Made by a program: the position numbers and the translations under genes. Shown one piece after another: positions 18,960-26,638 of a DNA stretch of 64,000 nucleotides. The stretch is taken from NCBI RefSeq assembly GCF_002870965.1, contig NZ_PHSO01000007.1, positions 239,901-303,900 on the forward strand, in the 5' to 3' direction. The stretch is from Tsuneonella flava. Lineage in GTDB: Bacteria; Pseudomonadota; Alphaproteobacteria; Sphingomonadales; Sphingomonadaceae. The notes beneath the pieces were generated by a model. It saw only the letters and a program-made list of their open reading frames with translations, had not been told where the DNA came from and ran no database searches. Positions within the stretch are counted from its first letter, which is position 1; each line of letters starts with the position of its first letter.

Positions 18960-19652
18960 ATGCCAGAAATACCCCAGTCTCCGCCCTACGACGATGTCGT
19001 ACTCGGCCGTCGCTCTATCCGTGGATACCTCGATAAACCCGTTCCCCGCGAACTGATCGCGGAGATATTGGCGCTGGCGATGCGTTCGCCATCGTCGATG
19101 AATTCGCAACCCTGGCACTTCCATGTCATCACCGGCGAACCGCTCGATCGCATTCGCAAGGGCAATACCGACAACATTCTTGCCGGGGTGCCCGACAGCC
19201 GCGAATTCCGCCGTGGCCAGCCTTTCACCGGAGTTCACCGTGAGCGACAGGTGGGCGTTGCCAAACAGTTATTCAGCGCAATGGGGATCGAACGCGACAA
19301 CAAGGAACAACGGCAGGACTGGGTTCTGCGCGGTTTCCGCCAGTTCGACGCGCCGGTGTGCATAATCGTCGCTTATGATCGCGAACTGGCTGACAGCGAC
19401 GACAGTGCCTTCGATTGCGGTGCCGTCACCACAGCGCTGGTCAACGCAGCGTGGAGCCGCGGGCTCGGCTGCGTCATCAACAGTCAGGGTATCATGCAAA
19501 GCCCGGTGGTGCGCGAACACGCCGCCATCCCCGACGATCAGGTCATTATGAAAGCGGTCGCGCTTGGCTGGCCCGACGAAAGCTTCCCCGCCAACGCGGT
19601 GGTCAGCGAACGCAAGAGCGTGGAGGAAGCCGCGCGGTTCATCGGTTTCTGA
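18960..19652 (+). CDS. Nitroreductase family flavoprotein
   Basis: FMN-dependent NAD(P)H oxidoreductase of the nitroreductase superfamily; natural substrate unknown. 230 aa. The N-terminal RRSIRGYLDKPVPRELI and SPSSMNSQPWHFHV are the FMN-binding signatures; the C-terminal part contains DCGAVTTALVNAAWSRGLG and the ALGWPDE motif. ATG 18960 is preferred; an in-frame GTG three codons earlier is possible. It is probably transcribed alone, with a strong hairpin after it shared with the convergent ornithine decarboxylase gene. Confidence 0.88.
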   Translation: MPEIPQSPPYDDVVLGRRSIRGYLDKPVPRELIAEILALAMRSPSSMNSQPWHFHVITGEPLDRIRKGNTDNILAGVPDSREFRRGQPFTGVHRERQVGVAKQLFSAMGIERDNKEQRQDWVLRGFRQFDAPVCIIVAYDRELADSDDSAFDCGAVTTALVNAAWSRGLGCVINSQGIMQSPVVREHAAIPDDQVIMKAVALGWPDESFPANAVVSERKSVEEAARFIGF

Positions 19653-19675
19653 CCAACTCGCGATGCAGGAAGAGA

Positions 19676-19701
19676 GCCCCGGCAGTTAGCCGGGGCGCTT
19701 T
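19676..19701. terminator. Bidirectional terminator between nitroreductase and ODC
   Basis: Perfect 8-bp GC-rich stem, GCCCCGGC (19676-19683) and GCCGGGGC (19689-19696), 5-base loop, followed on the plus strand by a CTTT/CCCTT run. It lies between two convergent genes and can serve both. Confidence 0.75.
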
Positions 19702-19704
19702 CCC

Positions 19705-20910
19705 TTATCGCAAGCTCACAACGTTGTCGCTCGCGCGCGGGTCGACGCGGTCGCCGCGATAGAGGCTGCTCATCGGCTCGTCTTCGACAACATATTGCTC
19801 GGCATTGCCGAAACCGTTGAACCCGGTCTTCATCGCAGCGCCATAGGCACCGAGCATACCGATTTCGATATAGTCGCCCGCCTGAATATCTTCCGGCAAC
19901 ATGAAGGGGCCCTTCATGAAATCGGCATCGTCGCAGGTCGGGCCATAGAACGAGAATTCGGAGACCGGCTGAGTCAGGTCGTCTTCCAGCGCATTGACCG
20001 GGAAACGCCACTCGATATGCGCGGCATCGAACAACGCGCCATAGGCACCGTCGTTGATGAACAGCTCTTCGCCCCGGCGTTTTTCCACGCGGACGACCAG
20101 CGATGAATATTCGGCGCACAGCGCGCGGCCGGGTTCGCACCACAGCTCTGCGTTATAAGCAATCGGCAACGCTTCGAAGTGGCGGAAAATCACCGAGAAG
20201 AAATCTTCCAGCGGAGGCGGTTCCATGCCCGGATATTCGCTGGGAAAACCGCCGCCGACATCGACCACGTCGATTACCACCGATGCTTCGGCCACTGCAG
20301 CACGCACACGTTCCAGCGCCTGCACATAGGCGAACGGGGTCATCGCCTGACTGCCGACATGGAAACACACGCCCAGCCAGTCGCAGTGCTGGCGGGTCTG
20401 CTGCAACAGCGCCGCGGCATCGGCCAGATCCACTCCGAATTTCGAAGCCAGGCTCAGTTCCGAATATTCGCTCGACACACGCAAACGGACCAGCAGACGC
20501 AGGTCGCTTGGCGGAATGCCATCGGCATCGGAACAGGCCGAAACGATCTTCTCCAGTTCCTCGACCGTATCGAGGCTGAAAGTGCGAACACCGTGCACAT
20601 TGTATGCTTCGGCAATCGCCTTCGCCGTTTTGACCGGGTGCATGAAGCACAGAGTCGCATCGGGCAGAGTCTGCCGCACCAACCGCACTTCAGCGATAGA
20701 AGCGACGTCGAAATGGCTGATACCGTTGGCCCACAGCACGCGCAGCAGATCGGGCGAAGGATTCGCCTTCACCGCATAGAGCGACTTGCCCGGAAACTTC
20801 TCCGCAAAGAAGTGGGCAGCGCGCGCAGCAGCGTGCGGACGGTTAAGGATAACCGGCTCGTCCGGCGAGATGTCGCGAACTACAGACCGAGCGTCAGGAT
20901 AGATGTGCAA
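19705..20910 (-). CDS. Ornithine/lysine decarboxylase, PLP fold type III
   Basis: Decarboxylates ornithine (often also lysine) to putrescine (cadaverine). 401 aa. PLP lysine Lys48 in LYAVKANP; the phosphate-binding region GGGFPSEYPG; EPGRAL; and the catalytic YGPTCDDAD near the C-terminus, all typical of eukaryote-like ODC (group IV). The start is TTG 20910, supported by a GGGGG Shine-Dalgarno nine bases upstream; the longer open frame upstream is leader sequence. The product would feed the carboxyspermidine enzymes encoded 2-4 kb away. See the separate entry for the possible structured leader. Confidence 0.93.
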   Translation of the reverse strand: MHIYPDARSVVRDISPDEPVILNRPHAAARAAHFFAEKFPGKSLYAVKANPSPDLLRVLWANGISHFDVASIAEVRLVRQTLPDATLCFMHPVKTAKAIAEAYNVHGVRTFSLDTVEELEKIVSACSDADGIPPSDLRLLVRLRVSSEYSELSLASKFGVDLADAAALLQQTRQHCDWLGVCFHVGSQAMTPFAYVQALERVRAAVAEASVVIDVVDVGGGFPSEYPGMEPPPLEDFFSVIFRHFEALPIAYNAELWCEPGRALCAEYSSLVVRVEKRRGEELFINDGAYGALFDAAHIEWRFPVNALEDDLTQPVSEFSFYGPTCDDADFMKGPFMLPEDIQAGDYIEIGMLGAYGAAMKTGFNGFGNAEQYVVEDEPMSSLYRGDRVDPRASDNVVSLR

Positions 20911-20980
20911 TTCAAGGGACCCCCAAACGGTAAGTTTGAACGAGGCTGCCTTGCGGTTAGGAAGTCCCCTTGGGGCAGCG
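20911..20980 (-). promoter_or_regulatory. Structured leader of the ODC gene, candidate speF-type RNA
   Basis: On the minus strand the ~70-nt leader holds GCTGCC (20979-20974) pairing with GGCAGC (20950-20945), and within it CCCC-AA-GGGG (20975-20966). The CCCC could alternatively pair with the GGGGG ribosome-binding site at 20924-20920, giving two exclusive folds. Alphaproteobacterial ODC genes are known to carry the speF leader motif (Rfam family of Corbino and colleagues); I cannot confirm the match without a covariance search. Confidence 0.4.
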
Positions 20981-20983
20981 GAG

Positions 20984-21018
20984 GGCGCATATAATCGGCC
21001 AGCGATGAATCGCAAGTG
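20984..21018 (-). promoter_or_regulatory. Candidate promoter of the ODC gene
   Basis: On the minus strand, TTGCGA is followed after 16 bases by TATATG. This spacing and location would start transcription near 20978, just before the structured leader. Only moderate match to sigma-70 consensus. Confidence 0.3.
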
Positions 21019-21132
21019 AAAATGGAGATTGAATTGCACAACCCGCGATGAGACGAAGCGTGCATCAGCCTGGGCGGTGTGGAGGCCACTGACATTAAAG
21101 ACTATTCAATAGTTTGGGCGTATCAGGCCGCC

Positions 21133-22839
21133 ATGGTGAGACGCATAGCAACCCTGACAGCAGTCATACTGGCGTTTCTCGCCACACTGGCTGTCGTCTC
21201 GCCAGCCAGCGCGCATTCGCTGTTCGATCAATCGTGCAGTCTGGCATCCGACACGCCCCTTACCCTCGCAGAAGCGCGTGCCAGCGGCGATTGGCATTGT
21301 CCGGCGCAGCGTAGCGACATGAAAACCCGGCATGCTTGGGTACGTATTCCACCAGCCGAAATGCCGCCTGGCACGGTCGATTTACAAAGCGATTCGATGG
21401 CGTCGGACGGGATGACCATCGCCACAATCGGGCGCGACGGCAAAGTTCACGCAACCCATTACACCCCCACTGCAATCGCTCACCACTGGACTGCGGGAAC
21501 CCGGTTTTCGATCCCCCTGCCGCTGGAAACGAAAGATATCGATTCGATTTACATGCGAATCGACAATCCCATCGGTCCGCAAGTGGCCACCAGTATGTCC
21601 GTTGCCCCCCACGACAGTGTCGCACCGGAACGGCTTGTGCTGTCGGTCATGCTGGCTTTTCTGACTGGCATGCTAGCAATCGTCGCGATTCACAGCCTGG
21701 TGATGTCGATTGCCATGCAGAGCAGATTTGCATTCTACAACTTTACCGGACTGGGCATGCTGATGATCTACACGATCTCGTCCAGCTCATTGATATTTCT
21801 TATATTTCCCAATCTGGAATTATGGCCCCGCACGACAATTTCATACGCTGCGGTGGCCATTTCGATCAGTATGCTGGGACCGTTCCTGCTGAACTTTCTC
21901 GAACCGGGAATGATTACCCCCAGCATGCGGCGCCTGATCGTGTTGACGGCTTCTATCGCCTTTGCCGCCAGTCTGATCGCACCGCTTGCGTGGCTGACCG
22001 GCTGGTCGCTGCGCGGAATTTATCACCTGTTGTTCGTACCGGGCATAGTAATCGGCACTATCGCTATCCGCGAGGCGTGGCGCAAAGGCAGTGTGATGGC
22101 GCGGGCATTCACATATGCGTGGATCGTGCCGACCCTTGTCGCTGTCGAACGCATTGCCCGCGCCTTCAATCTCTCGCCGCTCGATTATACCGCCGATACC
22201 GCGTTCTATATCGCAATGGCCGGCGAAGGAATCGCCATGTCGATAGCGATTGCGTGGCGTTTCAACAGCGTGAAACACGAACGCGACGAGGCGTTGCGAA
22301 GGGGCTCCGAACTGGCCGAAGTCGCGTCAAGAGATTCGCTGACCGGCCTGTTCAACCGCCGCGATTTCGATTCGCGGCGCTGGCGCAAATCGGATGTGCT
22401 GGCCATCGTCGATCTGGATCGGTTCAAGACGATCAACGACCGCCACGGCCACCTGGTGGGTGACGAAGTATTGCGCGCAGTGGGCAAGGCACTGGCGGAT
22501 TGCGTCTCAGCAGGTCAGATTCTGCGCGCCTGGCGTCTGGGAGGCGAAGAATTCGCTGTCGCGATCGATGCGGCATCCATCGATGCCGCTGCGATCGCGC
22601 TCAACGTTGTGCGCGAACGGATCGCTGCGGAGGCGCGATCCGCCGTTCCGCAAGTGCAGGAAACCATCACCGCCAGCGCAGGAATGGCCTCTATCGGCAA
22701 GGAAGGGATGCGGCAGGCCTATCGCACAGCCGATGCCGCATTGTACCACGCCAAGGCCAGCGGCCGCGACCGGCTATGTTACGATGTCGGCAGCCATACG
22801 ATGGCGACGATCTTCCCCCGCCCCCGCGCCGCGGCCTGA
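21133..22839 (+). CDS. Membrane diguanylate cyclase (7TM-DISM type)
   Basis: 568-residue protein with a signal peptide ending near SPASA, a periplasmic domain of about 150 residues (7TMR-DISM extracellular-like, unassigned ligand), about seven membrane helices (residues ~190-385), and a C-terminal GGDEF domain. The active-site motif is LGGEEF, a functional variant, preceded by DSLTGLFNRRDF and DLDRFKTINDRHGH. No RxxD inhibitory site is seen. ATG 21133 is chosen because it starts the signal peptide; an in-frame GTG at 21079 would add 18 residues. It is divergent from ODC and ends 6 bp from the convergent nspC gene. Confidence 0.88.
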   Translation: MVRRIATLTAVILAFLATLAVVSPASAHSLFDQSCSLASDTPLTLAEARASGDWHCPAQRSDMKTRHAWVRIPPAEMPPGTVDLQSDSMASDGMTIATIGRDGKVHATHYTPTAIAHHWTAGTRFSIPLPLETKDIDSIYMRIDNPIGPQVATSMSVAPHDSVAPERLVLSVMLAFLTGMLAIVAIHSLVMSIAMQSRFAFYNFTGLGMLMIYTISSSSLIFLIFPNLELWPRTTISYAAVAISISMLGPFLLNFLEPGMITPSMRRLIVLTASIAFAASLIAPLAWLTGWSLRGIYHLLFVPGIVIGTIAIREAWRKGSVMARAFTYAWIVPTLVAVERIARAFNLSPLDYTADTAFYIAMAGEGIAMSIAIAWRFNSVKHERDEALRRGSELAEVASRDSLTGLFNRRDFDSRRWRKSDVLAIVDLDRFKTINDRHGHLVGDEVLRAVGKALADCVSAGQILRAWRLGGEEFAVAIDAASIDAAAIALNVVRERIAAEARSAVPQVQETITASAGMASIGKEGMRQAYRTADAALYHAKASGRDRLCYDVGSHTMATIFPRPRAAA

Positions 22840-22845
22840 CGGCAA

Positions 22846-24021
22846 TCAGCTCAGCCGGTTGCGGAAATCCTCGTAATCGAAGCTTTTCACCAGATCGAGC
22901 TGATCGCTCTCGCTGTCCCACAGCCATATCGACGGTAATTGCACACCATTGAAAGTGTTGGTCTTTACCATCGAATAATGCGCCTGATCGAGGAATGCGA
23001 TCCTCTGCCCCGGCTCTGCCGGAACCGGCAGCGAATAATCGCCAATCACGTCCCCCGCCAGGCACGAGGGCCCGCCCAGCCGGATCGGTTCCCCTTCCCC
23101 GGCGCGTTCGTGCAGCATCGCCGGGCGATAGGGTGCTTCGATCACATCGGGCATGTGGCAGGTGGCGGATATGTCGGTGATCGCGAAGGGCACATCGTTC
23201 ACCCCTGAATCGAGGATCGTCCCAACCAGTATCCCTGCGTCCAGCGCTACGGCTTCGCCCGGTTCGAGATAGATTTCCGCGCCGGTGTCTTCCTTCGCAT
23301 CGCGCAGGAATTCGATCAGTTCTTCACGCTGATAATCGGCGCGGGTGATATGATGCCCGCCGCCCATGTTGATCCATTTGAGCTGCCCGAACCACGGCTC
23401 TATCGCGTCGAACACTTTGTCCCACGTGGCCTGCAACGGCTGCAAATCCTGTTCGCACAGATTGTGGAAATGGATGCCGTCAATCCCTTCCATCATCTCC
23501 GGCGTCAATTGATCGATAGGAAAGCCAAGCCGACTGCCGGGGCTGGAGGGATCGTAACGCGGCACTTCGCCGGTCGGCACCCTGGGATTGACCCGCAGAC
23601 CGATTTCGAAATCCCCGGAAGTGAGCCGTGCCTGCTCCAGAATCAGCCGTGCCCGCTCTATCTGAGCCGGGTTGTTGAAGAGCACGTGGTCCGACAGGCG
23701 GCAGATTTCTTCCAGCTCATTGGGCTTATACGCAGGCGAATAAGTAGTGATTTCGCCATCGTAGAACTCGCTGGCGAGCCGCGCTTCCCACAGGCCGCTG
23801 GCGCACACCCCATCGAGATATTCCCCGATGATAGGCGCAACCGACCACATGCTGAATGCCTTGAGCGCAGACAACACCTTGATATCGGCGGCATCGCGAA
23901 TATCGGCCAGTATTTGCAGATTGGCGCGCAGTTTTGCCGCATCGACCACAAACGCCGGGGTATCCACCCGATTGAGGTCAAACTGCGCGAATGCGCCGGG
24001 ATCGCCTGCCCTGGTTTCCAT
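22846..24021 (-). CDS. nspC: Carboxynorspermidine/carboxyspermidine decarboxylase
   Basis: PLP enzyme, alanine-racemase fold, removing CO2 from carboxyspermidine (or carboxynorspermidine) to give the polyamine. 391 aa. Seen: FVVDAAKLRANL and KVLSALKAFSMW, with the PLP lysine in SALKAFS; HNLCEQ; GGGHHIT; EPGEAVALDAG; and the catalytic TCHMPDVIE. The ATG 24021 has AAGGG six bases upstream; an in-frame GTG 15 bases earlier is less likely. It lies 36 bp behind the dehydrogenase gene, forming a two-gene operon for spermidine synthesis independent of S-adenosylmethionine decarboxylase. No speD or speE is in the window. Confidence 0.94.
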   Translation of the reverse strand: METRAGDPGAFAQFDLNRVDTPAFVVDAAKLRANLQILADIRDAADIKVLSALKAFSMWSVAPIIGEYLDGVCASGLWEARLASEFYDGEITTYSPAYKPNELEEICRLSDHVLFNNPAQIERARLILEQARLTSGDFEIGLRVNPRVPTGEVPRYDPSSPGSRLGFPIDQLTPEMMEGIDGIHFHNLCEQDLQPLQATWDKVFDAIEPWFGQLKWINMGGGHHITRADYQREELIEFLRDAKEDTGAEIYLEPGEAVALDAGILVGTILDSGVNDVPFAITDISATCHMPDVIEAPYRPAMLHERAGEGEPIRLGGPSCLAGDVIGDYSLPVPAEPGQRIAFLDQAHYSMVKTNTFNGVQLPSIWLWDSESDQLDLVKSFDYEDFRNRLS

Positions 24022-24057
24022 TGTTGCCCTTTCCACGCACCAAAAGCAGAACCACCC

Positions 24058-25269
24058 TTAAAAGGAAACCGGCCCGTCCAGTTCCTCGACCGTCCAGGGC
24101 AGGCCCTGCGTGTTGAGCATATCCATGAAGGGATCGGGGTCCATCTGTTCCATGTTGAACACGCCCTGCCCGCTCCACTTGCCCTGCACCACCATTGCAC
24201 TGCCGATCATCGCCGGCACGCCGGTGGTGTAGCTGACAGCCTGATTGCCGGTTTCCTCATAAGCGGCCTCGTGGCTGCAGATATTCTTGATGTAGAACGT
24301 CTTTTCACCCGATCCGTCAAGCGCCTCACCAGTGGCGATCACACCGATGTTGGTGTTGCCCTTGGTCGTCTCGCCCAGCGTTTCGGGTTTGGGCAGCACA
24401 GCAGCGAGGAATTGCAGCGGGATGATATCCTTGCCCTGATATTTCACCGGATCGATCCGGGTCATCCCGACATTCTGCAACACCGTGAGGTGTTTGATGT
24501 ATTCGTCCCCGAAAGTCATCCAGAAGCGCGCACGCTCCAGCTCCGGGTTGAAGCGGGCGAGGCTCTCCAGTTCTTCATGGTACATCATGTACATGTTCTT
24601 GGGGCCGACGGCCTCAAAGTCGAATTCGACCTTCTTGCCCATCGCCGGAGTCTCGACGAATTCGCCGTTTTCCCAGTGGCGAGCAGGTGCGGTCACTTCG
24701 CGGATGTTGATTTCCGGGTTGAAGTTGGTGGCAAAGGCCTGACCATGATCGCCACCGTTGCAATCGAGAATGTCGAGCTGGCGTATGGTTTTCAGCTTAT
24801 GCTTCTTCAGCCACATGGTGAACACGCTGGTCACGCCCGGATCGAACCCGCTACCCAGCAGCGCCATCAGCCCGGCATCCCTGAACCGGTCGTGGTAGGC
24901 CCACTGCCACTTGTATTCGAACTTCGCTTCGTCCTTCGGTTCGTAGTTCGCGGTGTCGAGATAGCTGACCCCGGCGGCGAGGCAGGCGTCCATGATCGGC
25001 AGATCCTGATACGGCAGCGCCAGATTGATCACCAGACTCGGTTCGATCTGGTGGATCAGGTTGGTCATCGCCGGGACTTCTTCGGCGTCGATTTCATAAG
25101 TCGCGATATCCTGCCCCGTGCGTTCCTTCACGCTGGCGGCGATGGCATCGCATTTCGCCTTTGTCCGGCTGGCCAGATGTATCTCAGTGAAAATACCGGC
25201 GTTCATCGCCATTTTGTGCACGCAGACCGAGCTGACCCCGCCCGCGCCGATTACCAGGACTTTCGACAT
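24058..25269 (-). CDS. Carboxynorspermidine/carboxyspermidine dehydrogenase
   Basis: Saccharopine-dehydrogenase-family NADPH enzyme that condenses putrescine (or diaminopropane) with aspartate semialdehyde. 403 aa. N-terminal Rossmann VLVIGAGGVSSV, then LASRTKAKCDAI; the substrate region DTANYEPKDEAKFEYKWQW and GSGFDPGVTSVF is characteristic of the carboxynorspermidine synthase branch rather than lysine catabolism. Its pairing with nspC directly downstream makes the assignment firm. GGAG six bases before the ATG. Confidence 0.93.
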   Translation of the reverse strand: MSKVLVIGAGGVSSVCVHKMAMNAGIFTEIHLASRTKAKCDAIAASVKERTGQDIATYEIDAEEVPAMTNLIHQIEPSLVINLALPYQDLPIMDACLAAGVSYLDTANYEPKDEAKFEYKWQWAYHDRFRDAGLMALLGSGFDPGVTSVFTMWLKKHKLKTIRQLDILDCNGGDHGQAFATNFNPEINIREVTAPARHWENGEFVETPAMGKKVEFDFEAVGPKNMYMMYHEELESLARFNPELERARFWMTFGDEYIKHLTVLQNVGMTRIDPVKYQGKDIIPLQFLAAVLPKPETLGETTKGNTNIGVIATGEALDGSGEKTFYIKNICSHEAAYEETGNQAVSYTTGVPAMIGSAMVVQGKWSGQGVFNMEQMDPDPFMDMLNTQGLPWTVEELDGPVSF

Positions 25270-25343
25270 GAATGCTCCAATCTCTTTACCGGTGTGGCGG
25301 TAGCATTTGCCCCGCTCTTTCGAATGATCCGCTCCATAGTGGA

Positions 25344-25498
25344 ATGCAGGAGAGAGACAATATGATCCGAAAACGCTTTCCTACAGCGCCGCCATCGGTA
25401 TCCATGCGGCAGATGAGCCGCCTGCCCTCCTCCACCGCCTCCTGCATACGCCCGATCGCACGGGCCTGTTTCGGCATTGGGAGAGGTGCGATTTTTTT
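25344..25498 (+). promoter_or_regulatory. Attenuator-like leader of the dehydratase gene
   Basis: ATGCAGGAG (25344-25352) is perfectly complementary to CTCCTGCAT (25439-25447). Just downstream ATCGCAC (25455-25461) pairs with GTGCGAT (25486-25492) and runs into seven Ts (25492-25498), an intrinsic-terminator layout within the leader. A 61-codon frame from ATG 25362 with a good AGGAG site, ending TGA 25547, spans it; its AGGAG lies in the first pairing arm. The peptide resembles nothing I know. Could be a riboswitch or attenuator; ligand unknown. Confidence 0.4.
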
Positions 25499-25548
25499 GA
25501 GTCAGGACTGTGTAACATGTGGTCCATGTCTCACTCAGGAGCGATGAA

Positions 25549-26565
25549 TTGACCGACCGGCCAGACCAGCAATCGACACTTGCCACCCCCGTGCCGAATC
25601 GCGATGCCGACCGTGCACCTAACCGTTCGGGTGTCCTGCGCGCCGCCGCGAAAATCGCGCAGATCCTGCCGGCCACTCCGTTGCTTCCGGTGGAAATCAA
25701 CGGTGTCCGGCTGCACGTGAAGGCGGAAAGCCTGCAACCGGTGGGCGCGTTCAAGATTCGCGGTGCCTGGCACCGGCTCAGCGATCTGAGCGCGGAAGAA
25801 CGGGCGCGTGGGGTTATCGCTCTGTCGAGCGGCAATCACGCGCAAGGCGTAGCATGGGCCGCGCGCGAGCTGGGCATGGCCGCAACTATCGTGATGCCGG
25901 TCGATGCCCCGCAAACCAAGCTGGACGCAACCCGCGCGCTGGGCGCCGAAGTGGTGCTTTACGACCGCCCCGGCGGGGAAGATCGCGATGCGATTGCCGG
26001 GGCACTGGCGGCAGAGCGTGGCTGTGTGCTGGTGCACGCCTATGCCGATCCGTGGGTGATCGAAGGGCAAGGCAGCGCCGGGATCGAAATCGCCGCCCAA
26101 CTGGGCCGCGCGCCGTCGCGCCTCATTATGCCGTGCGGCGGTGGCGGGCTGACTGCCGGGCTGGCGCTGGCATGTCTCGATGCAGAAATCTACCCGGTGG
26201 AGCCGGAGGGGTGGGACGATGTCCGCCTCAGCCTTGCCGCGGGCGAGATCGTGCGGGTGCCTGCGGATGCCCCGCCGACTGCCTGCGACGCGCTGCAAAC
26301 CCCGTGGACCGCCCCGATCAACTTCGCGATCCTGCAACAGCGCGCGCAACCCGGCTCTGTCGCCACCCCGGCGCAAGTGCGCGCGGCACAGCGTTTCGCT
26401 TTCGAACGGCTGCGGCTGGTGATCGAACCCGGCGGCGCGGTGGCGCTGGCGGCGGCGCTGGCGGGAACGGTGCCGGTCGATGAAGACACCGTGATCCTGC
26501 TGAGCGGCGGCAACACCGACCGCGCCGCCTTCGCCAGAGTGTTGCAGGAGGGCGAGAGCGACTGA
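25549..26565 (+). CDS. Threonine/serine dehydratase-like PLP enzyme
   Basis: Fold-type II PLP enzyme of the threonine dehydratase/serine racemase group. 338 aa. PLP lysine Lys69 in GAFKIRGA, the Asn loop SSGNHAQG, and the glycine-rich phosphate loop PCGGGGLTAGLA. There is no C-terminal ACT regulatory domain, so it is the short, catabolic-type form. TTG 25549 is preferred: AGGAG lies seven bases upstream, while the nearby ATG (25544) is out of frame. Substrate could be threonine, serine or 3-hydroxyaspartate. Its stop is 73 bp before btaA. Confidence 0.88.
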   Translation: MTDRPDQQSTLATPVPNRDADRAPNRSGVLRAAAKIAQILPATPLLPVEINGVRLHVKAESLQPVGAFKIRGAWHRLSDLSAEERARGVIALSSGNHAQGVAWAARELGMAATIVMPVDAPQTKLDATRALGAEVVLYDRPGGEDRDAIAGALAAERGCVLVHAYADPWVIEGQGSAGIEIAAQLGRAPSRLIMPCGGGGLTAGLALACLDAEIYPVEPEGWDDVRLSLAAGEIVRVPADAPPTACDALQTPWTAPINFAILQQRAQPGSVATPAQVRAAQRFAFERLRLVIEPGGAVALAAALAGTVPVDEDTVILLSGGNTDRAAFARVLQEGESD

Positions 26566-26576
26566 TCACGCGCGAA

Positions 26577-26594
26577 CCGTCACACGCCAGTCAC
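26577..26594 (+). promoter_or_regulatory. PHO-box-like direct repeat before btaA
   Basis: CCGTCAC-ACGC-CAGTCAC: two 7-bp units at the 11-bp spacing of a PhoB site. Each differs from the alphaproteobacterial unit CTGTCAC at one position. It lies 44 bp before the btaA ATG. PhoB control of btaAB is established in Sinorhizobium; here it is inferred. Confidence 0.5.
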
Positions 26595-26638
26595 CTGAGC
26601 GCCGTATCGACGAGACCGTCAACCAACGGGAACACGAT

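Noticed and set aside
23350..25365. A 671-codon open frame on the plus strand
   Set aside because: It lies antisense to nspC and the carboxyspermidine dehydrogenase, both of which have full family motifs; its product is rich in His/Arg/Pro as expected from reading GC-rich genes backwards.
25362..25547. A 61-codon ORF with a good ribosome-binding site as a real protein gene
   Set aside because: Its codon use (ATA, AGA) and sequence show no family; it overlaps structured leader elements. Kept only as a possible leader ORF.
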